A stretch of DNA of 11,353 bases from CAYFKJ01 sp964528595 (lineage in GTDB: Bacteria; Pseudomonadota; Alphaproteobacteria; UBA2966), in the NCBI GenBank assembly GCA_964528595.1, contig CAZGTM010000090.1, forward strand, positions 1-11,353, written 5' to 3'. The position numbers and the translations under genes are program-made. Positions 1-6,612 of the stretch are shown here, one piece after another. The notes under the pieces were generated by a model. The model was not told the DNA's origin. It made no database searches and saw only the letters and a program-made list of their open reading frames with translations. The first letter of the stretch is position 1; every line of letters starts with the position of its first letter.

Positions 1-288
1 TATCTGGCGGCCCACAACGCAGGCTTCGACCGTGGTGTCTTGGCGGCGTGCTGCCAATCAGCCGGGGTCGAGGCGCCCCAAATCCCGTTCATCTGCACCG
101 TCAAGCTGGCCCGGCGTTCCTGGAATATCCGCCCGACCCGGTTACCGGACGTCTGCCGCTACCTCGTCATCCCGCTGAACCACCACGACGCCGCCTCCGA
201 CGCCCTCGCCTGCGCCAATATCATCGTCAGCGCCATCGAAGACGGATTTCAAGTGGAGAAAGCCGTGCTCGGATCCAGGTTCGACTAG
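1..288 (+). CDS. DnaQ-like (DEDDh) 3'-5' exonuclease, C-terminal part, cut at the 5' end
   Basis: The reading frame is open from base 1 to a TAG stop at 286-288, giving the last 95 residues of a protein whose start lies outside the window. The fragment opens with AHNAGFDRGVL, the ExoII motif of the DnaQ/epsilon exonuclease family. Near its end it has NHHDAASDALACA, the ExoIII motif with His and Asp in the spacing typical of DEDDh enzymes. The ExoI DxE motif must lie upstream. Such proteins remove nucleotides from DNA or RNA 3' ends using two metal ions. The protein ends soon after ExoIII, so no further C-terminal domain follows; whether it is a stand-alone exonuclease or the tail of a larger protein cannot be told. 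It converges with the leftward operon, 45 bases away, and is probably unrelated to it. Confidence 0.85.
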   Translation, partial: YLAAHNAGFDRGVLAACCQSAGVEAPQIPFICTVKLARRSWNIRPTRLPDVCRYLVIPLNHHDAASDALACANIIVSAIEDGFQVEKAVLGSRFD

Positions 289-333
289 GTATGCTGACGA
301 TCTCGGCAGCGAATTGGATGCGGCGCTTGCCGG

Positions 334-597
334 TCACTTCCGTTTCCTGAACCGTACGAGGAACAATAGCCCCCCTGCCCCAATAAAGGCGCCGATCATC
401 AGGGACAACTTGAACGTCTCGGGAAACATCCATTGAGCCAAAAGACCCACAGTGAAAGCGCCAACCAGGCAGGTGGCTAAATGACCTACCACGCGCCGGT
501 GATCATCCTCCAGATACAGGGTAACCGGCCAAGCGACGACGTTGGCGATCGCGATCAAGAGGATTGGATCGAGTGGATGCATCGGCCTGCTCATCAT
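334..597 (-). CDS. Small three-helix membrane protein, last gene of the acyl-CoA mutase operon
   Basis: This is an 87-aa protein of a family I do not recognise. It has three hydrophobic stretches, about residues 10-28, 37-57 and 62-82. The hydrophilic piece between the first two is LEDDHRR, and the C-terminus is basic (RFRKRK), which by the positive-inside rule would be cytoplasmic. The start is well placed: its ATG overlaps the TGA of the B12-subunit gene as ATGA (597-594), which implies translational coupling. A second ATG follows at once and is an alternative start. There is no signal peptide and no catalytic motif. It may be a membrane partner of the mutase pathway or an unrelated passenger. 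That it is a gene is fairly sure, because the frame is open over the whole length, its composition is membrane-like and it overlaps the preceding gene. Confidence 0.7.
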   Translation of the reverse strand: MMSRPMHPLDPILLIAIANVVAWPVTLYLEDDHRRVVGHLATCLVGAFTVGLLAQWMFPETFKLSLMIGAFIGAGGLLFLVRFRKRK

Positions 598-1019
598 TCC
601 CGGTCTGCCTCACCGGCTTTCCCCCGCCGCCCCTGGGCTGTCATGTATTCGACAATGGACTCGCCGGAGCTGCCGGGCGGAAAAATCCTGGTTACGCCTT
701 TGGCCAGCATTGTCTCGATCTGTCTTGGCGGAAGATGGCCGCCGATGACGATCGGCACGTCGTTCAGGTCGTTCTCCGCCACAAGTTCCAGCAATTCCTC
801 GATCACGGCGAAATTTGACGCGTGGGAGCTGATACCGATGACGTCCACGTCCTCCTGGACCGCGGCGTTGACGATCATCCGAGGCGTTTGGTTGACGCCG
901 AGGTAGACCACCTCGAAACCGGCGTCACGCAGCAACGTGGCGACCACCTCGGCGCCCGTCGTGTGGCTGTCCAAGCCGATCATGGAAACCAGAACCTTGA
1001 TCCCCATGCCCTTACTCAT
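594..1019 (-). CDS. Cobalamin-binding small subunit of an acyl-CoA mutase
   Basis: The 141-aa protein is a single B12-binding (Rossmann-like) domain of the methylmalonyl-CoA mutase C-terminal type. It carries DSHTTG (DxHxxG, whose His is the lower axial ligand to cobalt), then exactly 41 residues to SSH, then 26 residues to GG in VIGGHLPP. This is the family spacing of DxHxxG-x41-SxL-x(26-28)-GG, but the Leu of SxL is His here. The subunit would hold adenosylcobalamin and dock on the large subunit encoded just upstream. ATG at 1019 was chosen because homologues begin a few residues before the first beta strand (IKVLVSMIG). In-frame ATGs at 1037 (GGGG six bases upstream) and 1052 (TGATG overlap with the large-subunit stop) are real alternatives. 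The frame stays open upstream to 1268, but that part is the shadow of the large-subunit gene. The stop overlaps the next gene. Confidence 0.9.
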   Translation of the reverse strand: MSKGMGIKVLVSMIGLDSHTTGAEVVATLLRDAGFEVVYLGVNQTPRMIVNAAVQEDVDVIGISSHASNFAVIEELLELVAENDLNDVPIVIGGHLPPRQIETMLAKGVTRIFPPGSSGESIVEYMTAQGRRGKAGEADRE

Positions 1020-1051
1020 GGTCTCTTGCCCGTGCATCCGCTGCCCCAACA

Positions 1052-2674
1052 TCAGGCCAACTCGAACGGGCAATCGATCATGTTGAAGGGATCGTAGTTC
1101 AAGCCACGGCCCAGGCGCACGACGCCCATGATCTCGCCGGCGGTGGCATAGACTTTGACCGCTTCGATAATGTCCGGCATCAGGTTGAAGCGATCTTCCT
1201 GCTGGGCATTGGCGTGGAGCCGCGCCAGACACGCTTCGATGGCGGGGATGTCCCGCGTTGTCTTCCATTCCTCCATGCGGCGGGCGATGGCCGCGGAATC
1301 GCTCGCCTCAACCTCCTGGACGGGGATTTCAAACTCATCCTCCTCCTCGGGGATAACCAGGTGATTGACTCCGACGACAAGGCGCTCCTGATCGTTCATT
1401 TCCTGGAACTTGATGTTCGCCTCTTCCTTCAGCATGGCTTCGATGTGCCCGCTTTCGATGGCCGCCACCAGACCTCCCAGCTCATCGATTTGCTCGAGGA
1501 TGTCATAGGCGGCGACCTCGACCTCGTTGGTCAGGCTTTCGACGAAGTAGGAGCCCGCCAGGGGATCCACAACATCGGCAGCACCGGTTTCATTGGCGAC
1601 GATGTGCTGGGTGTTGAGCGACATGCGCGCCGCCAGGGCTGACGGCTCTGCGTAGGCGTTGTCCATGGTGGCGTTGTCCAGCGCCGTACAGCCGACAATG
1701 GCGCCGGCCAGGCTCTGGATGGCGGTGCGGGCGATATTGTTCAGTGGCTGTTGGTAGGTCATGGTTCGGCCGGAGGTATGGACTGCGATCAGCAACTGGC
1801 AGGATTTTTCATCCTTCGCACCGAAATGCTCCCTGGCCATTCGCGCCCACATGCGGCGCAGCGCCCGAACCTTCGCGATTTCCTCGAAAAACCGCGTGCC
1901 GAAGCTCATTAACTGGTACGGCACGCGGGCCGCTTCCTCGAAAGCAAGACCTCGTTCGTTGACGAGCCGGCCGCAGACTTCCTTCAGCATGGAGAGTTCG
2001 ATGGCCAGCGCTTGGGCGTTATTGCCGCCGGATTCCTGAAAATGCTGGCCGATCACGCCTCCCCGCATGCGGATCTTGTTGCGCACCACGTATTCGGAGG
2101 CATCCAGGAAGAGCTTCAGATTGAGATCGAACGGCTGCACGTCGGTTTGGCCGAATACGTTGCCGAAAGGAGATTCGAATACGCTGCCGTGCACTTCTCC
2201 GGGGTCGATGCCGCGCTTCTCGGCCAAGGCGACGACGTAGGCCAAACGTAACGTCGACGGCGCCGGGCAGCCGAGCAGCGTGATCGATTGGCCCGTCAGA
2301 GGAATGTCCTCCATCAATTCCTCGAACTCGAGCAACGATGAGCCGGGCCAGCCCAGCACGCCGTTTTCGTGCTTGGCCATCGGGTGATCGGCATCGATGC
2401 ATGACGATGAGACCCGGTCGTGGATGACGCACATGCCCCCGGTCTGACCCATCTCGCGGTATTTTTTCAGCACCTTGTTGGCATCCTTGGAGGAGCCCAA
2501 TCCAGCTGTCATCCGGCGGGTCCACATGCGTTTGCGATAGCCGGTTTCATGGTAGCCCCGGGTGTAGGGAAATTGTCCCGGATCGCCGAGGTCGCGGTCG
2601 TAATCAACGCCCTCGACGTCTTCGGGGCCGTATACCGGCTTGATTTCGTAGCCGTAGTCGGTGGTGTATTTCAT
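1052..2674 (-). CDS. Adenosylcobalamin-dependent acyl-CoA mutase, large subunit, with non-canonical substrate pocket
   Basis: The 540-aa protein matches the catalytic TIM-barrel subunit of the methylmalonyl-CoA mutase family: WTRRMTAG (51-58), DADHP (94-98), GQHFQESGG (209-217), FEEIAKVRALRRMWARM (263-279), HTSGRTMTYQQPLNNIART (299-317) and NTQHIVANETG (354-364). His211 aligns with the catalytic His244 of the Propionibacterium enzyme. Aligned by eye, that enzyme's Tyr89 is Thr56 here, Phe117 is His85, and Arg207 is Gln176. No Arg occurs between 163 and 197, so the residue that binds the methylmalonyl carboxylate is missing. Methylmalonyl-CoA is therefore unlikely to be the substrate. Like isobutyryl- and 2-hydroxyisobutyryl-CoA mutases, it has its B12 domain in a separate small subunit. 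The start overlaps the ligase stop as ATGA (2674-2671) and has a strong AAGGAG five bases upstream. No MeaB-type reactivating GTPase lies in the window. Family is certain, substrate unknown. Confidence 0.93.
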   Translation of the reverse strand: MKYTTDYGYEIKPVYGPEDVEGVDYDRDLGDPGQFPYTRGYHETGYRKRMWTRRMTAGLGSSKDANKVLKKYREMGQTGGMCVIHDRVSSSCIDADHPMAKHENGVLGWPGSSLLEFEELMEDIPLTGQSITLLGCPAPSTLRLAYVVALAEKRGIDPGEVHGSVFESPFGNVFGQTDVQPFDLNLKLFLDASEYVVRNKIRMRGGVIGQHFQESGGNNAQALAIELSMLKEVCGRLVNERGLAFEEAARVPYQLMSFGTRFFEEIAKVRALRRMWARMAREHFGAKDEKSCQLLIAVHTSGRTMTYQQPLNNIARTAIQSLAGAIVGCTALDNATMDNAYAEPSALAARMSLNTQHIVANETGAADVVDPLAGSYFVESLTNEVEVAAYDILEQIDELGGLVAAIESGHIEAMLKEEANIKFQEMNDQERLVVGVNHLVIPEEEDEFEIPVQEVEASDSAAIARRMEEWKTTRDIPAIEACLARLHANAQQEDRFNLMPDIIEAVKVYATAGEIMGVVRLGRGLNYDPFNMIDCPFELA

Positions 2675-3990
2675 GACTGCTCCTTCACGAGAACCCTCTG
2701 CGCCTTCGCTTCATAGCGCGGCAGGGTGCCTTGTCGATGGCATTCGATGGGGACTTTGAGGCCGAGGCGGCTTGACAGACTGCGCGCCACCGCATCCGCA
2801 AGGTCGGAGGGATTTCCGCCATAACCATCCTCACATTCGATGGCGACGGACATGTTTTTGGGCGTGCCGTCCACGGTATCGACGTAGATCTGCCAGGCTT
2901 CCTTGACCGTGCCGGGCGTGCCCGCAATGACATCCTCGACCTGGGACGGAAAGACGATGACACCGCGAACTTTCAACATATCGTCCGATCGGCCGATGAT
3001 CCGGCCGATGGTCGGCAGACCGTGGCGTCCGCATTCGCAGTCGTAGGGTTTGTCCGAAATTCGCACCAAATCGCGGGTCCGCCAGCGCACCACCGGCGAG
3101 GCCTCTTTGTCCAGCGTGGTCACCACAACCTCGCCTACCTCGCCCGGCCCGACCGGTTCAAAGGTCTTGGGATCGAGGATTTCCGTAATTACGGAATCCT
3201 CACAAATAAGGTGCATTTCGTCCCGATGGTGTGAGTGAGGGCATGTAATCCCAAGATTTGGTCCTCCGGATTCCGTGGTGCCGTAGCTGTTGTGAGCCCG
3301 GAAGCCCTCCGGTAACTCGGCCTCAAGCTGCTCCCGGAATGCGCGCGATACGGACTGGCCGCCGATGACCGCTTTGCTCAACTTCCAATCTTTTTTCGGA
3401 TCGATGCCGGCATCCCGGGCGACCTGCACCAGATGAGCCAAAAAGAGCGGCGAGATCGCGGCAAAATCAATTTCCAGGTCACGCAACCATTGAACCACTA
3501 GTTCGCTCCGTCCCGGACCGACGGGGATACAGGTTGCCCCCAGCTCATGAAGCCCCAACTCATAACCGGAACCGCCGGTCCACAATCCGTAGCCGTACCC
3601 CTGATAGCCCCGGTCTCCGGGTCGAAGGCCCAGGCAGAACAACTGTCGCGCCACCTGAACCGCCAACAGTTGGTAGAGGTCGTTGTGCGTGAAACCGAAC
3701 ATGACCGGGAGGCCGGTGGTGCCGGACGTGGCGAAAAACCGGGCGACCTTGGAGATGTCGACCGCAAGCATGGGAAATGGGTAGCGGTCGCGCAGGTCCG
3801 CCTTTTCCAGCATCGGCGCATTGGCCAAACCGTCCGGAGAGGCCAGGTCACGTGGCTCCATCCCTGCCGTAGCGAAGTGATCGCACCACTCCGGCGAAGC
3901 CGCCAACCTGTCGCCGAGAGTGCCAAGTTTGCGAGCCTGCAAGGCTTTGATGGCGTCCCGGTCGAGGGACTCGATCTCGGGGTGCAGCAT
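2671..3990 (-). CDS. PaaK-like AMP-forming acyl-CoA ligase
   Basis: This 439-aa protein has the length and motifs of phenylacetate-CoA ligase relatives in the ANL superfamily, which make acyl-CoA from a carboxylic acid, ATP and CoA. Visible are the phosphate-binding loop SGTTGLP (89-95), YGTTESGGP (236-244), RTRDL (304-308, with the Asp that binds ribose hydroxyls), the hinge GRSDDMLKVRG (333-343) followed by VFPSQVEDV, and the C-terminal LPRYEAKAQRV (423-433) with the likely catalytic Lys429. A Cys/His-rich stretch (TCPHSHH, 249-255; CECGRHG, 318-324) could bind metal. It is the first gene of the mutase operon and ends in an ATGA overlap with the mutase, so it very probably makes the mutase's substrate. 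Which acid it activates cannot be read from the sequence. ATG at 3990 has GGA five bases upstream and a better GGGAGG farther off. Confidence 0.9.
   Translation of the reverse strand: MLHPEIESLDRDAIKALQARKLGTLGDRLAASPEWCDHFATAGMEPRDLASPDGLANAPMLEKADLRDRYPFPMLAVDISKVARFFATSGTTGLPVMFGFTHNDLYQLLAVQVARQLFCLGLRPGDRGYQGYGYGLWTGGSGYELGLHELGATCIPVGPGRSELVVQWLRDLEIDFAAISPLFLAHLVQVARDAGIDPKKDWKLSKAVIGGQSVSRAFREQLEAELPEGFRAHNSYGTTESGGPNLGITCPHSHHRDEMHLICEDSVITEILDPKTFEPVGPGEVGEVVVTTLDKEASPVVRWRTRDLVRISDKPYDCECGRHGLPTIGRIIGRSDDMLKVRGVIVFPSQVEDVIAGTPGTVKEAWQIYVDTVDGTPKNMSVAIECEDGYGGNPSDLADAVARSLSSRLGLKVPIECHRQGTLPRYEAKAQRVLVKEQS
2680..2685 (-). promoter_or_regulatory. Strong ribosome binding site of the mutase large subunit
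   Basis: AAGGAG on the minus strand lies five bases before the ATG at 2674, inside the end of the ligase gene. With the ATGA overlap it fixes the mutase start. It also suggests that ribosomes can load here directly as well as by coupling from the ligase. Confidence 0.75.
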
Positions 3991-4147
3991 GGTTCCGCAC
4001 GACCTCCCGTCATCGCCTCCGGACGGTGCCTTCTCACCACCGTTTCGGAAGTGCGATTTGTTTGGACTTTCTTATTAAGGGGAACACGCCCTTTCAATTC
4101 AGTCAACTTTTTTCTAATATATATTAGAATTTGGAAAATGACCTGTG
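3991..4147. promoter_or_regulatory. Divergent intergenic region between the mutase operon and its TetR-type gene
   Basis: About 155 bases separate the two divergent starts; the half nearer the TetR gene is clearly more AT-rich than the surroundings. It must hold promoters for both directions. For the rightward TetR gene, TAATAT at 4115-4120 could be a -10 box, with a poor -35 (TTTCAA, 4092-4097) at 17 bases. For the leftward operon, TTGACT (4106-4101) looks like a -35, but no good -10 lies at the right distance: TAATAA (4077-4072) is 23 bases away. A short inverted repeat, AAGGG/CCCTT, spans 4077-4093. The only compelling element is the 18-bp palindrome listed separately. Confidence 0.55.
4112..4129. 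promoter_or_regulatory. Perfect 18-bp palindrome, probable TetR-family operator
   Basis: TTCTAATATATATTAGAA is its own reverse complement over all 18 bases. It ends 18 bases before the TetR-family start and lies 122 bases upstream of the ligase start. TetR proteins bind as dimers to palindromes of this size, usually in the intergenic region next to their own gene. The site contains TAATAT, a possible -10 box of the TetR gene, so binding would block that gene's promoter and could also affect the divergent operon. The sequence is seen directly; its role as operator is inferred. Confidence 0.7.
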
Positions 4148-4756
4148 ATGCTCAGTGACGACAAGGCGCAAACCAAATCGGAAAAATCGCGGCTCAGAAT
4201 ACTGGATGCCGCGGCCAAGACGTTCCGTGAAAAGGGGTATTCGGCCACCCGTCTGACGGACATCGCCGACGCCGCCAATACGAAGGCCGGCAGCCTGTAT
4301 TATCATTTCGAATCCAAGGAACAATTGCTGGACGAGGTTTTGGAACGCGGCCATCGCCGCCTGGCCGAAACCGTTCGCCGAAAAATCGAGGAATTGGGCC
4401 CGGGCGCCGGCCATCGAGAGCGCTTGCGCGTTGCCGTTCTGACCCACCTGGAAAACAACCTCCGGCACGACGATTACGCCGCCGCCAATATCCATCTGCC
4501 CAAACAGATACCCAAGTCCATCCGGCAGCGCCACATCCGCAAACATCGGGCTTACGCGGCCTACTGGCAGGATCTGCTGCTCGACGCGCAGGCTTCGGGT
4601 GAGATCCGTCAGGAGGCCGATGTCTCCATGATCCGGCTTAACCTATTCGGCATGATGAACTGGTCGATAGAATGGTACCGCCCCGGCCGGCTGGATATCG
4701 AGGAATTGGCGGATAATATGTGCCGAACCTTATTCGAAGGTATCGGCACCCGATGA
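4148..4756 (+). CDS. TetR/AcrR-family transcriptional regulator
   Basis: The 202-aa protein has an N-terminal TetR DNA-binding domain: RILDAAAKTFREKGYSATRL (17-36), then TDIADAANTKAGSLYYHFESKEQLL with the recognition helix and the family-typical LYYHF. The C-terminal ligand domain ends in GMMNWSIEWYRPG followed by a LADNMCRTLFEGI helix, a pattern found in acyl-CoA-responsive regulators such as KstR2. A CoA thioester made by the neighbouring ligase or mutase is therefore a reasonable inducer, though this is inference. The gene is divergent from the mutase operon and lies beside a perfect palindrome, so it probably represses itself and that operon. A GTG at 4145 is an alternative start, with GGA about nine bases before it. 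It converges with dctM, 24 bases away. Confidence 0.9.
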   Translation: MLSDDKAQTKSEKSRLRILDAAAKTFREKGYSATRLTDIADAANTKAGSLYYHFESKEQLLDEVLERGHRRLAETVRRKIEELGPGAGHRERLRVAVLTHLENNLRHDDYAAANIHLPKQIPKSIRQRHIRKHRAYAAYWQDLLLDAQASGEIRQEADVSMIRLNLFGMMNWSIEWYRPGRLDIEELADNMCRTLFEGIGTR

Positions 4757-4780
4757 ACTCCCTACGGACCGAACGCTCGG

Positions 4781-6091
4781 CTATCTGAACTGCGCCGCGG
4801 TCTCGGGTAGCCAGAGGACGATTTCGGGCACGAAGAACATCAGGAGGATCAGCAGGATCTGGGCGATGACGAACGGCATGACCCCGATGTAAATCGAGCT
4901 CAGTTTAACCTCCGGCACCATGCCCTTGATGACGAAGACGTTCATGCCGATCGGCGGCGTGATCAATCCCAGTTCCACGACCATGACGACGAGTATGCCG
5001 AACCAGACCGGGTCGAACCCGAGGCTCTGGACGACCGGGAAGAAGATCGGAATGGTCAGGAGTATCATCGCCAGGGCGTCCAGCACGCAGCCCATGACCA
5101 TGTAGATCAGCAAGATAACGGCCATGACCACCAAAGGCGGATAGTCGAGCCCGCCGACAAAATCGGAAAGCGCGTTGGCGATCCCGGAAAACACCAGAAG
5201 ATTGTTCAAGGTGATGGCGCCGATCAGCACAAAGAAGATCATCGACGTCGTACCGACGGTTTCCCTAAGCGCTTCCTTGATGGATACCCAACTAAGCTTG
5301 CGGCGCATCGCCGAAATGACGAACGCGCCGACGGCGCCGATGCCGGCGGCCTCGGTCGGCGTAAAGACGCCGAAGTAGATACCGCCGATCACCAGAAGGA
5401 ATAGCAGCAGCACGCCCCAGGTATTGCCGAGCGCGCGCATCTTGACGGAAAAACTGGTTTTTTCGCCGGGGCGGCTGATGTCGGGCCAGACGCGGGTAAC
5501 GATGGAAATGGCGGCCATGAAGCCGAGAATGGTCAGAATGCCCGGCAGGAAACCGGCGATGAAAAGATCGCCGATGCTGGTCTCGGTCAGGATGCCGTAG
5601 AGCACCAGAATGACGCTGGGGGGAATAAGGATGCCGATGATACCGCCTGCCGCAACGGACCCCGTGGCCAGGCTTTCGGCGTAGTGATAGCGCTTCATTT
5701 CCGGCAAGGCGACCTTGGTCATCGTCGCAGCCGTCGCCAGGGATGAGCCGCAAATCGCGGCGAATGCGCCGCAGGCGCCGATTGTCGCCAACGCCAGTCC
5801 GCCGCGGAAGGCCCCGATCCAGGCATCGAAAGCCTCATAGAGTTCCTGGCTCAAACCCGAACGCGAGGCCACTGAACCCATCAGGATAAAGAGGGGCACG
5901 ATGCTGAGATCATAGGTAACGGTGGTTTCGAACGCCGTGGTACCGAACAGCGCAAAGGCAGGTTCAGGTCCGATAATCATGGACATGCCGGCAAGCCCGG
6001 CGATGCCCATGGAAAAACCGATGGGAACGCCCAGGATTAGGAGCACGAACATGCCGGCAAAAGATATCAGGCCGGCGTCAAGCGCCTCCAT
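4781..6091 (-). CDS. dctM: TRAP transporter large permease subunit (DctM type)
   Basis: The 436-aa, highly hydrophobic protein has the normal length and the hallmarks of the TRAP large membrane subunit, which carries solute with sodium across the inner membrane. These include GVPIGFSMGIAGLAGM near the N-terminus, GSSLATAATMTKVALPEM, GGIIGILIPPSVILVLYGI in the middle and ELGLITPPIGMNVFVIKG near the C-terminus. About 11-12 membrane segments are expected. The start lies inside the end of dctQ (14-base overlap) with GGGAGG eight bases upstream, so the two membrane subunits are translationally coupled. No obvious hairpin terminator lies between its stop and the convergent TetR gene; only a 4-bp stem (CCGA/TCGG, 4769-4780) is visible. 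Confidence 0.95.
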   Translation of the reverse strand: MEALDAGLISFAGMFVLLILGVPIGFSMGIAGLAGMSMIIGPEPAFALFGTTAFETTVTYDLSIVPLFILMGSVASRSGLSQELYEAFDAWIGAFRGGLALATIGACGAFAAICGSSLATAATMTKVALPEMKRYHYAESLATGSVAAGGIIGILIPPSVILVLYGILTETSIGDLFIAGFLPGILTILGFMAAISIVTRVWPDISRPGEKTSFSVKMRALGNTWGVLLLFLLVIGGIYFGVFTPTEAAGIGAVGAFVISAMRRKLSWVSIKEALRETVGTTSMIFFVLIGAITLNNLLVFSGIANALSDFVGGLDYPPLVVMAVILLIYMVMGCVLDALAMILLTIPIFFPVVQSLGFDPVWFGILVVMVVELGLITPPIGMNVFVIKGMVPEVKLSSIYIGVMPFVIAQILLILLMFFVPEIVLWLPETAAQFR

Positions 6092-6572
6092 CGCTGGTGC
6101 CTCCCGGTTTTTTACGCAAGACCCAGAGCCCGATCAGGCAACCGAAAGCCGCAGCCACCGTCATTATTGCAGCGAAGGGATAAACGGGCATGCCGAGGAT
6201 TTGCGTGTAAAGCCCGTCGGCATAAACCTGCACGCTCTGCAGGTACAACTGCCAGGTCACGACGGCGAGAAAACCGACCACGCAGAGCCGGGAAAACGCC
6301 GCCAGCGCGAATTGCACCGGCAGCGGCAGGATGCGGGTGATGATGTCGACCGTGATATGGCCTTCCTTGAGCGTGGTCAGGCCCAAACCCAACAGGATCA
6401 CCAGACCCATCACCAGTTCGGTGAGTTCCACGGTAAACGTGATCGGTGCGTTAAAAAAATAACGCCCGATCACGTCCCCGAAGGTCAGCAGCATCAAGGC
6501 CACGAGACAGGCCGCCGACACCGCCGCCAAGATAAGGGCGGTCCGCTCCAGAATCCGGCCTATGGTCAGCAC
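6078..6572 (-). CDS. dctQ: TRAP transporter small permease subunit (DctQ type)
   Basis: The 164-aa protein has four hydrophobic segments, at about residues 12-33, 47-69, 85-110 and 129-152. It carries the DctQ signatures GRYFFNAPITFTVELTE and GHITVD. It forms the membrane complex with DctM and helps receive solute from the periplasmic binding protein. The start is GTG at 6572, with GAGAGGG upstream at a workable distance; 40 bases separate it from the dctP stop. The tail is hydrophilic (RKKPGGTSDGGA) and overlaps the start of dctM. Confidence 0.93.
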   Translation of the reverse strand: MLTIGRILERTALILAAVSAACLVALMLLTFGDVIGRYFFNAPITFTVELTELVMGLVILLGLGLTTLKEGHITVDIITRILPLPVQFALAAFSRLCVVGFLAVVTWQLYLQSVQVYADGLYTQILGMPVYPFAAIMTVAAAFGCLIGLWVLRKKPGGTSDGGA

Positions 6573-6612
6573 GCAACCACCCTCTCGACTGTTAGCAAGT
6601 ACGCGGTTCTCC

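Noticed and set aside
289..333. Terminator between the exonuclease gene and the mutase operon
   Set aside because: The 45 bases between the convergent stops show no clear stem followed by a T-run in either direction.
1020..1268. N-terminal extension of the B12-subunit frame back to 1268
   Set aside because: The extra residues are rich in Arg, Pro and His, typical of an out-of-frame shadow, and overlap conserved mutase coding sequence. ATGs at 1052, 1037 and 1019 fit far better.
1052..2674. Plain annotation as methylmalonyl-CoA mutase
   Set aside because: The catalytic His and fold are right, but the Tyr and Arg that recognise the methylmalonyl carboxylate are missing, so the substrate name is not supported.
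4757..4780. Bidirectional terminator between the TetR gene and dctM
   Set aside because: Only a 4-bp stem (CCGA/TCGG) with no T-run is present, too weak to call.
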